64,000 nucleotides of DNA, taken from positions 11,243,231 to 11,307,230 of the forward strand of contig NC_089325.1 of NCBI RefSeq assembly GCF_036669915.1, written 5' to 3'. Shown here one piece after another: positions 10,227-20,218 of the stretch; within the stretch, counting starts at the first letter, position 1; each line of letters begins with the position of its first letter. Both the position numbers and the translations under genes were made by a program. The DNA is from Pocillopora verrucosa. Its lineage: Eukaryota > Cnidaria > Anthozoa > Scleractinia > Pocilloporidae. The notes under the pieces were generated by a model that was not told the origin of the DNA, did not search any database, and was given only the letters and a program-made list of their open reading frames with translations.

Positions 10227-13200
10227 TTAACAGACAGCACGAGCTGCTTTATCGCCGTCATCTGTAACAAATTCGTTCTCTTTGTGGTCCCCATCAACAT
10301 CATCCATTACAGCGCGGTTTTCGTAAGTATGAGAGATTTTTGTAATGTCTTCTGTCTGAACTGAACAGTCGGCGGTGTGAACTAGAAGGAGTAAGGTGCA
10401 TTCAAAATATTACTAAAAGTGTAACGGAATTATCCTATCTCTGGAGATAAAGAAATTCAGATTGGCGCAAAATAGGTACATCGGGTGATGTTTTTGGAAG
10501 GAAGACTTTTCAGGACTTTCAGGAAATGTAGAGGACGTGGTGAACCCCAGCAAGGTCCCATTAATCTCTTACGGGATGCCCAGAAAAAGTAATTATCCAT
10601 GACAACAAAAAAAAAACCTGGTATGCCGACAAGTGTTCTTTGGTTGGTCGTATTAGTAAGAGCTCTTACTGGGTCAAGAGGGGATAGAAAGCAGCCGAGT
10701 CTGAAGAAATTTATATGAAGAAACACCTGGACTCTTATTCAAGCATGTTGTGGTGACGACTAAATGTTGTTTACAGTAACAGGAAGTCCTATCGTTTTCT
10801 CTTGTAGTAGCCCATTGTAACTGTACTCGAGCAGTGGTGGCCCATGCAGCTGGAGTTTATCGTGATTTCTACAGCATTAAGTGACCAGAAGTATTTTAAC
10901 TCCCTCCCTGACAGGATGCCAGTTTACCGCCAGGCTACCCCCAGCGCTTCATTAGGCCTCCCTGACAATTCGTCGCTACCCAATTATACTCTTGAGTGGA
11001 GATAAATACTGTGAGAGTTACGTGTTTTGGCCAGGAATACCAGACAGTGACTCTGACTGCAACTTATGGCTACTCATATACTCCAATCTCTTCCAATTAC
11101 TAAGTAAATCGTGTGCCATTTACTTGACTTACCTACTTTCTTACACTTCATGGTGGCCGGAAGGAAAGCAACCACAGCTAAGAAACCCAGTAATGACGCA
11201 GCGCCTGGTACCACAGAAAACGCGTATCGGACATACTCAGCGGTGGCTCTGCCGAGATACGTCAAGAACGTGTTACGTCAATACTCATTAAAAAAGTTAT
11301 ATGGTACGTGTTACTTAATTCCGTGTTACGTGCTCACGTGTAAAGCGTGAAGCGTTAAGTAGTAAGGGTTACGCGTTCAGCGTTTAATGTTATGTGTTAA
11401 GTGTTGCGTGGTACGTGAATCTAGATCCTAAACTCGAGCGGCCCGGACAATGAACACGTGTAGGACTTTGTAAACTCTCATCAATTATTTAAAGAATCCT
11501 AACGGTTGGTCACTATCACTTTCACTTCGCATTTTTTTTTTACAATTCGATTGAATGGGCGGATAAATTGACAAACAAATAAATATTAGAAACATTGCTG
11601 CTGCGTCAGTGGGAGGAATAACTTAGTTTATTTACTGAGTTGATAATGTAAATTTCTTAAGCTGACATTTCGAGCGTCAGCCCTTCGTCAGAGATGCACA
11701 TGCGTGCATCACTCACCTGCCGGTAGGAAACAATTCCTGAATAACTAAAATAGAAGTCCCACAAGCCACCTTGGCTAAAATGCTCATCGACGCAAAGACG
11801 AACGCACCGGACTCTTTATTGTCTCCAACCAGCTTACCAGCCAGAGCCAATGACGTCACGTACATCACAGAACTACCGCATCCTACAAGGATCGCAGCGC
11901 AGTAGGCCGCGTTCTTTCCCGATTCGTCTTGAAGGTAAAACCAAGCTGAGGATCCTACCACCAGAGAGGCGGCAAAGCAGTATGTCCACTGTTAAGAGGA
12001 GTGGTTGAGTATGCAAATTAGCATGGCAATCTACTACAATCCAATGCAAAGTTCTAGGCTCCCAAGCTTTAGGTTAATAACCTACTTATTTTGGTGTCAT
12101 TACCACTCACTTTGTCTCCAAGCATTTTGTCGAGTTTCTTCGCGGCTAAGCTCGAAATTACACTGCTGAGCAAGATCACTAGAGGGAAATAAGCGATGGA
12201 TTCCTTCAAGAGAAAAAGGTATATTCATACTTTTAATCATTCTGTAGATCTTAGAGGAACTAAAACGAAGATGGATGTAATGGCATAGCGGACTGCCTCT
12301 TTCTCACAGCTCATAATACTCCCCAAGGCCTTTCCCCTCACCCTTCACTTCGTATCCGTCACTCCTTATTATGTCTCGGTCCAAATTATACATTCCTCTC
12401 ACTTAGTTTCGTACCCGGATCTGTGTAACTAAAATATCAAGTTTGGCCGTGAGAGGTCTGGGTAAGAGGATAACTTTCCCCCAAAACGTCCTTCTCCCAA
12501 CACCCCTGAACTCTACCTCCGCATCCATCACAACTCATGTCTTATTCCTAACCACAATTTAACAAAGCCTTATCTATCATCCTTTCCTCCTCCTTCCATC
12601 TTTTCTTATTTTACTGTGACAATAAAGTCGAGGAATAAGAAAGTAACGATTACCTTTTCAAATCCGAGGGTTTCCGTCAAATAAAGTGGAACGTACGAAG
12701 AGCTGACTACTTGAACGAGGCGCGCACACATGAAGGCAAAAGAGATCTGTAAAAAAAGAAAAAGCGAGAATATTTTTTGATGCGATCAAGGTTGTTTATT
12801 AAATGTTTTCGGGCAGACCCCTCCTGTTATTTGAGATAAGTTACCACCAACGTTTATCCAATTAGACGTGAATTTTTCGAGCCAAGCTCTCCGCAGCCTG
12901 ATACATTCTTATCGATTGAAAACACTTCCCATAATTACCTTATAGAACAGTGGAGTTTTGAACCAATAAGACCAGGTCTTTTTAGTTTTACTACTCTTCG
13001 TTCCCTGATCATTCAATATCTCTATTATAAAACTGTCTCCACTGAAACTCGCATCAGTCGTCTTGGAGAGCAAGCCTCCGCGGCTGCTATAAGACGAGAG
13101 GGACCTGTGTTCAACGTAGAAAGAGCTGGATTCCATTGCAATATCATCCTGTTTGGCAAAGTCGAGTTTTTCTGTCTCGAGGTTTGATTTGGTATGGGAA

Positions 13201-16200
13201 CTTTCGAAACAGTCAACAGGATAATAATTTTCTGGCGATGAAGCGTATCCTTCGCTGGCGTCGCTGCAATCAGATCTGTTACTCTGACGTTCAGCCATCA
13301 CCTGCACCTCATTTCCGTCCTCGCTGTTCACTTGATCTGTTTCTGGCGAACTTGCTACACCATTGTCACTTTGTTTATCCTGGCTTTTAAAGGCAGGATT
13401 TGAGAAACTAAATTCGTTTGTTATCCTATGTTTTTCTTGCGTTTGAAGGTCACAATTCTCACCAGAATCTCTAGCAATTTTTTCACGATCAAAATCTAGC
13501 TTCTCGTCGGTACAAAAAGCCGGATTTGCAAAGCTAAATTCGTTACCATTCAAGCCTTTCCTCAAATCAGTCACGTTCCATTCAATGTCTCTTTTTACGC
13601 GCGATTCACTACCCTTCTCCTGGGTAGTTTGAAGATCTTTATTATCTTCACATTCCTCTTGTTTGAGTTCCTTGGGTGTGGCCTCAGTCTGTACCCAATT
13701 CTCCTCAGGAGCTTGATCGAGATCTTTTTCTTTGTACATACAGAACACCCCAACTGTTTTATCAGGGAGAGGCAGTGTGGCGCTTAGAATTCTCCGTCTC
13801 TCCCCACCCGTGAGGCTGCCGAAAGGACCTGGAATGCGTTAAAAGACATCACGTGTTAATTTGAATTTTATTTGATGGACGTTTTATCTTTCGGAAAGAA
13901 AGGATTCTAGAGGATTCTCACCGATGTACTTTTCAGTATACTAGAGCATTGTGCGTCAAATATTCTTCTTTTTTTTTGCTAATCTGGAACTGAGATTTTT
14001 CTTTGATTATTCCCTATTCATCAACAGCTAACAACCCAAGAACAAGTTCTGTTCACAAAAACGCAAACCCGAAATCGCATTGGGATCGGATGAAAAATCA
14101 AAGAAGAACTGGAACATACCTTGATTAGAAACATGTGAATTAATGATAAAAGATCAGCTCTCTGTCATGCAAATGTAGCTCTCTGTCACGCAAATGCTGC
14201 TCTCTGTCACGCAACATTTGCGTGACAGAGAAATGGACCAACTTTCTTTTTCCGTTGAATTACCTTTTTTGTTTTCCACAGGGGTGGGAGGTTCTTTGGT
14301 TCCCAAGTGAAAAATTAACGAGAAAAAACAACCTGTCCCTACCACAATCACCGATATTTCCTGAAATAAAAAGGATCTATGGTGAGTTTGGATTCTACAT
14401 CACCGGCAAATTTATTTTATTTTTTTTTAGTTTTAGAAATGCTCCGGTTTCTACTGTCTCTAAAATGATCTTTGAGAATAAAGCAAGGAATTCATATTAT
14501 TTATTAATTTATTATTTATGTAGACAAGTTCACATATTTTTTTAACAAGGGGAAAATGTGATTTAATTTCTTAACTAAGACCCCACCATAAAGTCTTTCC
14601 ACTGACTAAAAGAAATCTTCTCATCTCCGCCATCGGTTTTGAGGACGATCCAAGTGATGGCATACACGAAGATGCCGCTGAGAAATGTAAAACCGGATCT
14701 GAAAGAAACCAAAAAGAAAAATTGACAATTTATGGTTTAATATTGAGCGCGATTCACTAAAAGGTTCTATGAGGGTCTCTAAGGGTAATGGCTTTTACGG
14801 CAAACGGTTAAAATTTGACCATTGTTTACGGCTCACGGCTAATCTCTCACTTACAGTTTAAAAAAAAATACGGTTAACTCTTTTAAGGACTAAGGATTAT
14901 CATTTGTCCATTTTTATGCACGACAGGTAATTGTTATGTCTCTTTTTTCGGTTAACCCCATTGATGCTTTTGATCAAAACAATGCCTCAAAGAGGAGGAT
15001 AATTTTTTTAACAATTAATGAAGAGCTTCCTCAGCTGACGATCATTTCCTGTATTCTCACGAATTTAGTGCTTGACTTGGATGTTATAGTGTGAGGAGAA
15101 ATAAGATGTTTGTCACTCTAAAGACTCAAAGAGTCAAGAGTGAATGAGGTTGAGACACAGCGTCTACCCTACCCGACATAATTTTTTCGGATGGGGTGGA
15201 AGGGCGGCAGCTAATGTTTGGTTTATTATCAAATCAATTTACCAGCTGTGTAAGTTGTTTATCGTCGCGGAGGTTACATCCGTTTTCAAACAGATTTAAA
15301 AGTCTACTGGAAAGCCCGCAAATGACGTAGCGGCATCACAACACGGTATAAGTGTCAACATTCCACGAATTGATTTGCAATACGTGAGGTCTGTGGAACA
15401 TTCATGAAGGTCATTAAAATACTGTAAAAACATTGGCCGGATTTCCCGCGAAAAATAAGGTTTGATTTGAAAATAAATGAGTGGGGGTGCACTATACTCT
15501 CAAAGAATTCCATTAAGTGGTCTTAACTCATTGACCTCCAGGAGAGTGATCAATAAACAAAATCTCCTCACTTTTCAATGAGGTTATCACACAAACAGGT
15601 TATGAGCACCAAGTAAATCCTCAACTACCCAAGTTTATATAATTTCCTGTGTCGTATTTGTGGTTTCCCGGTATACGAAAAACACCTCTGCTCGAAAATT
15701 CGTTTTGCAAAACCAGCCAGTCGTTTCCCGGGTGGAAATATTCATGATCGTTTCAACCTCAATGATCAGTTGGAAAAAAATCAATTGCGTGAATTCCTTT
15801 AAAAAAAAAGTAAACAAACCCCATGTGGGTTTCAAGTTCGCGATCATCTGAGTAATACACGTATGTATGTACTGGGTAAACGTGATTAAATCAAGTTTTA
15901 TAGCAACGTCCAAAATAGTCTCTCACTTAATTTTTGTTTGTTTGAAATTTAATCCCAAAAGGCCGGCTTTGCTGACATAGGATATAGTTTGTTACGTTAT
16001 GTAATGCAAAGTGAAAATGTTTAAAAGTCTCTTTTGCGGTCGAAAAATCAGTCGCTTTTCACTCAATATCTGATCAGAATTCGCCGAAATAAGGAAAGGA
16101 AAGGATAGACGAGGTCTTTCTTTAGCTCTAAATTTTGCGATGCGCCATACAATTGGTTCATGTCGTAATGGATGTTGTGAGATTTGGGTACATTCTGTTA

Positions 16201-16843
16201 CCTAATCAAATTACCGGCAAATATGTGTATAATCTATTTCTGACTACTCCTGAAAAGGATGCCAGTTGAAAGGAAAATCGACAATATTTTCCTACCTTAA
16301 GCCGTGTAATTCCACCATTTCACTGGGTCTTTTAGCAATCTCCGGTATTAGCGCCAGATGAGTGACTTGAGATAAAGCCCAGCCAATGTTGTGTACAATC
16401 ATGATCGAGCCATAGTAAATGCCCATAGTCTGCTCGGATGAATCCTCCCCGCAGACAAAACACGGCATCATGAGAAATGGAAATAATCCCGCCACTAGAA
16501 CAGTCCCGAGTAAGTGAAAGCTCTTACGTTTACCGTAATATCTTGAAAGAAGAGGGAACTTGTAGTTGTCGCAGATGTAACCTACACCCAAACATAACAC
16601 AGCGTCCACAGTGCCGGGGATGATCCACAGAAAGCCAGCAGTTCTGTTGGACAAACCAATAACTTTTGTTTCGAAAATTATCAAATAGGATATCCATGCT
16701 CCAAAAACAGCATCGTTGAGAAAGTGTCCAACCGTAAAAGAAAATTTTTGAAAAAGTGGAAGACGAGATTTTGCAACGCGAGAAGGTCTATTTTTCCTTG
16801 ATATGTCGGTTGTTGAACTTAAGTCAGAGCATTTTTGTTCCAT
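10227..16843 (-). CDS. MFSD12: MFSD12-like major facilitator transporter with giant central loop
   Basis: Nine exons with continuous phase: 16843-16296, 14698-14587, 14360-14264, 13828-12939, 12746-12654, 12203-12111, 11988-11717, 11248-11133, 10381-10227. The product is 791 aa; human MFSD12 is about 480. Hallmarks include FTVGHFLNDAVFG in TM1, YYGKRKSFHLLGT in the TM2-3 loop, IGWALSQVTHLALIPE, ELHGLR, and SGAFVFASMSILAKVA near the C-terminus. MFSD12 belongs to the GPH cation-symporter branch and in mammals is needed for cysteine import into lysosomes and melanosomes. Exon 4 alone encodes about 297 residues between TM6 and TM7, mostly acidic and Ser-rich, with two NEFSF(A/S)NPAF repeats (about residues 348-357 and 390-399). 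Exon 8 has a strong GTAG|GTAAGT donor; if it is not spliced, the frame ends at 11074. The substrate in this organism is unknown. Confidence 0.88.
10905..11050 (+). repeat. Interspersed repeat, family D
   Basis: GGATGCCAGTTTACCGCCAG, then GCTACCCCCAGC and GAGTGGAGATAAATACTGTG. It has the same block order as the copy at 5145 and lies in the last intron of the MFSD12-like gene. Confidence 0.65.
11595..11700 (+). repeat. Interspersed repeat, family F
   Basis: CTGCTGCGTCAGTGGGAGGA followed by TTTACTGAGTTGATAATG and CATTTCGAGCGTCAGCCC. It shares both blocks with 22580-22715 and abuts exon 7 of the MFSD12-like gene, ending 17 nt from the exon boundary. Confidence 0.7.
14154..14230 (+). repeat. Tandem 21-bp repeat ending in a perfect hairpin
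   Basis: Three copies of AGCTCTCTGTCACGCAAATG (first copy with CATGCAAAT). The third runs into its own reverse complement: CTCTGTCACGCAA (14202-14214), loop CAT, TTGCGTGACAGAG (14218-14230). It sits in an intron of the MFSD12-like gene, 34 nt past the exon 3 donor. Confidence 0.9.
14950..15140 (+). repeat. Diverged interspersed repeat, family C
   Basis: GTTAACCCCATTGATGCTTT, then AGAGGAGGATAATTT, AATGAAGAGCTTCCTCAGC and GTGAGGAGAAATAAGATG. It lines up with the copies at 28645 and 57000 but carries many substitutions, so it is an old insertion. Confidence 0.6.
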
Positions 16844-18043
16844 TTTAAACTATTTTCTTCCAAGATACACAACAAGACCAGAAAAAAATTAAACTATCAT
16901 GAGGGTTAAAAGCGCGTTTTGTTGTCGGATAAACATGAGATGAATATTGCGCCACCAATGTGTTACCGTCAAATGCTTGAAGTATTCAAGTCCAAAGTTT
17001 TAATGAAAGCGCGTTTACATGATTGTTTATACCGGTTCAAAACAAGCACTCATACTGAAACAGGTCAAAACTAGTTCGTAACTAGTATTACTGCAAAACA
17101 TGCTGTGTTCATGTTAAGTGTTGAGCTTAAGTAAGCTGTGAGAGAGCTGTCGCTTCATTCGAACCGCGATATAAAATGTTGTAACTTTTTATTCATGGGT
17201 TGCGGCAGTTTTTTGCGTGAACAGATTTACTCTTTCTTTTTCTTTACTTCTAGTTTTCGTTTGTGTTGGTTTTTCGATAACGCGCTGATAGAACTCAGGA
17301 AAAACCGTTGACCCTCACGACCTCAAGAGTATGTTTTTCGCTTCCTGATTCCTCCCACTCTAAAACATTCTCAATATAAATTCTCCCTACTGCCTTTAAT
17401 ATATTTCTTATAATTCTGGCTTTGAGACTTTAATTTTTGATCAAACTATGTTCCCTGATTTATATTTTGTCTGCTTGTCACTTTGAAAGTGAGACAGTTC
17501 ACTGATATTGTAAGAAGATGCCTTCGCGGTTACTCTAAGTCGAGAAAGTGTTCGCTCAGGAACCGTTCATCAAATACAGAAGCCTTCTTTTCGTAAAGGA
17601 AATCAGTTCTGAGAGAATGGGGAATGGGAAATGGGAAAATGGAGAATGGGAAATGGGAAAATGAAGAGTGGGAAATTAAGAATAAGAGAATAAACCTCTT
17701 TTTTTTCGATTTATTGTTTGATATGGGGTATTAGACATTTTTCAGCGGTGATTATCGTTTTGTTCGGACAAAAAAAAAAAATTACCCTCTTTGGAATTGA
17801 AATTAATTGACATTCTCAAAGATATTCTTTTCGTTACTCGCTTAGCTTCAGATAGTGACATGATATACATTGGGCGCCATATAAGAAAAGTCTAAAAAAA
17901 ATCCGTTTTCCACATTATCACCCCACTGAATTTTCCTATTCCCCATTCTCATGTTAGAAACATTTCGACGCAAATATTTGTCAGACTTTCTGTCACCTCT
18001 TGTGAAAATTCCTTGATTAACTTCCTCCTAAACGAACGTTAAA
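16844..18043. other. Intergenic DNA between MFSD12-like start and tRNA-Glu
   Basis: The 5' flank of the MFSD12-like gene. No ORF or exon with good splice sites was found. It includes the purine-rich repeat at 17612-17695. Confidence 0.6.
17612..17695 (+). repeat. Purine-rich tandem repeat (GAATGGGAAAT)n
   Basis: Degenerate 8- to 16-bp units such as GAATGGGGAATGGGAAATGG, then AAAATGGAGAATGGGAAATG. The strand is almost entirely purine, apart from the T in each unit. Confidence 0.8.
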
Positions 18044-18115
18044 TCCCATATGGTCTAGCGGTTAGGATTCCTGGCTTTCACCCAGGCGGCCCGGGTTCGA
18101 CTCCCGGTATGGGAA
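18044..18115 (+). tRNA. trnE-UUC: tRNA-Glu (anticodon TTC)
   Basis: A 72-nt cloverleaf. Acceptor arms TCCCATA (18044-18050) and TATGGGA (18108-18114) pair perfectly, with discriminator A. The anticodon stem CCTGG/CCAGG encloses the loop CTTTCAC, anticodon TTC. The T arm is CCGGG-TTCGACT-CCCGG. Internal promoter boxes A (TGGTCTAGCGG) and B (GGTTCGACTCC) are present. No intron and no encoded CCA, as expected for a nuclear gene. Confidence 0.97.
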
Positions 18116-18125
18116 CGGACAATTC

Positions 18126-18130
18126 TTTTT
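18126..18130 (+). terminator. RNA polymerase III terminator of tRNA-Glu
   Basis: A T5 run 11 nt past the tRNA end, with a longer T-rich stretch (T9) further on near 18150. Confidence 0.7.
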
Positions 18131-18630
18131 ATATACTTTTTCCTTTTTTTTTTCCTCTTTTAACTCATGCCTCTATTTTGTTCATCTTCTATAGCTCTTC
18201 CTTGCAGTTATTTTTAAGGCAAAGTGATACTGCTGATCTATTGACACATTCACTGATTCGATCACGTCATAACTCATCATAACTATATTGTTCTTTCCAA
18301 AAATATCCCTCATATCATCTCGACTATGACGCCAACAAAAACCAGTTTCTGATCAACTTTTGCTTGTATTTTACCCAAGTTTTCGATGACAAAAGTTTTA
18401 GTTGGTGTTACTGCATGACTGACAAAGCAGCGCCAGTTCCCTATCGCCAGTAGTGGAACGTTTCGCATGTACTACTACTCGGTTACTCGCTGACAGAGCA
18501 AAATAACGAAGCCACGCTCACATAAAAAAAGTCTTACTTTTCCTCCTAATGAATTCTCACGTCACGTCTTGGTAACTTATGTCGGAGGCGTTTGCATGAC
18601 GTGGACGTGTTAGATGTGCGTAAATATGGC

Positions 18631-18712
18631 GCCGAAGTTGATCTCTCAACAATACTCGGCTGATCCCAGCAGCCGATTCCGCCGAGGTCCTGGATAGATC
18701 AACGACGTCGGC
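18631..18712 (+). other. 82-nt imperfect hairpin (possible structured RNA)
   Basis: Outer stem GCCGA + TTGATCT (18631-18644) pairs with AGATCAA + TCGGC (18696-18712) across a small internal loop. An inner stem CTCGGC/GCCGAG pairs 18655-18660 with 18681-18686. About 18 base pairs in total, in an otherwise featureless, AT-rich region. Function unknown. Confidence 0.35.
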
Positions 18713-19638
18713 TTTAATTTTACATTTTTAAACAGCTCGGCATCAAGGCAACTCAGGGATTTGGAGCAAATTTTGAGCTAAGTCTCCGTTGTTTTGCGCA
18801 TCTCTCAATGTCAGCAACTCGCATCATCGTACAATCAGAAGCACCGCATGTGCATTATGCAAAAACCAAACTCGTGCAGCTCTACACCCAAATAAAGGAA
18901 AAAACAAATGACACTTTTAAAATTCCTTTAATTAGGCATAAAGTTACACATCTTACAATTCACTGAAAGGTACACTGCATAAATATCGGGAAAATCTCGA
19001 GTTAATCAAAGGATAAAATCAGGTTTTCAAGGTTTAAGCCAAGGCGAAAATTACGCAAATTCTAAGTAAGGCTATTTCACACTGTGCTAAGTCATAGGGT
19101 GTTGGAACAGTACAAATGCAATTCTAAAACATACGTCCGAGCAACCTCTTTCTAGTTTATGGGGCTAGGACAACCTCTGAGATAATTCGAGTCTCATTAG
19201 AAATGCTCTCGAAGTAAAGCCTCATAATCTTCAATCTGATTGACCTAAATATGGATATGTGATCTATACTTTACAGATTTCCTCCTGACGTTCAGAGATT
19301 AAATCTTTTGAACGGGCAAAATATAAACTCACGAGTAGGCCAAGCCGAAATAAGGTATTTACTAATAATCTTCACTATTCCTAACTCTTTTGAAGACGGT
19401 TGCTTAGGTGTCAGCACAAAAGCCAACCCATTCCTATGGCAACATAATAATGTGTAGTGGTAGCTTGCCATGAAATACAACTGCGTACTGTCAAATAGTA
19501 TTCAGAACGCTGATGTGTAGCGAATGGATATAATTAACTACCGGATGAAAGATAAATACCGAACAATGTTCGTGATAAAACTGTCACAAAGAACTGAGAA
19601 AATCTCTCTTTCCATTCATTTCATGCTCCCTTATTCAG

Positions 19639-19864
19639 CCGCTTCAAAGAAACGCTCCTTTCACTGCTAAGAATTGGCCGATGGACTTTCTTCGACAAAT
19701 GGCGCGTCATGCCGAAGGAGTACCGACAAATCCCGATGTTTGGCTCCAAGTTCTTCGCCGCATGGTTTCTCGTTTTCCAGGTCATACTCACTGTCCAAAC
19801 CAGCATGTCACAAAGTAACCATCTGGCCAAGAGCCGAAAATTTCCGAATCAAATGGACCAATGA
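19639..19864 (+). CDS. Exon of an unidentified small single-pass membrane protein
   Basis: A strong acceptor (pyrimidine-rich tract ending TTATTCAG) at 19638 opens a phase-2 exon, which then reads 74 codons to a TGA at 19862-19864. The product is rich in aromatic and basic residues (IGRWTFFDKWRVMPKEYRQI), followed by one hydrophobic segment (KFFAAWFLVFQVILTV) and a polar tail (HLAKSRKF). Size and layout resemble small mitochondrial or ER membrane proteins, but I do not recognise a family. CAG|GTCATA at 19787 could also be a donor. A 23-nt first exon at 18549-18571 would give an 82-aa protein. The gene would be tail-to-tail with PDS5. Coding nature is inferred from composition and splice context only. 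Confidence 0.35.
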
Positions 19865-20218
19865 AAGCGCTGAACGAATTCGTCGCAAGGAAAACAAAGC
19901 ATAGCCAGAACACTTCAATGAGCCGAAGATCAGGCGTTCTGCATGGACATGTCACTGATTGAGGTTATCACCTAGCTCAGTTCATCCCAGGTTTATAATC
20001 AGGTCTCCTAACGGACACTTTGTTTCAATAACTTCAACAAAATTTGAGTACTCATACTCTGCTTGTTCGGTAATTAAAGTTGCGTTATGCTCTGCCCTGA
20101 AGAGCCTTGTGGTGAAACATCGATGGCTGTACAATGGAAGTGAAGATGAACTGAACTCGGAAGATCCTCGAATTGATGTCTATGTACAACGAAATAGTTT
20201 ACGATTGGTTATTTAATT

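Larger units (their letters stand above)
18116..19638. other. Region between tRNA-Glu and the small plus-strand ORF
   Basis: Apart from the Pol III terminator and the hairpin at 18631-18712, no clear feature. A short possible first exon (ATG at 18549, donor TTG|GTAACT at 18571/18572) would be in phase with the exon at 19639, but is too short to support on its own. Confidence 0.4.

Noticed and set aside
19674..19904. 76-aa plus-strand and 69-aa minus-strand ORFs
   Set aside because: Shadow frames of the better candidate exon 19639-19864, without splice signals of their own.
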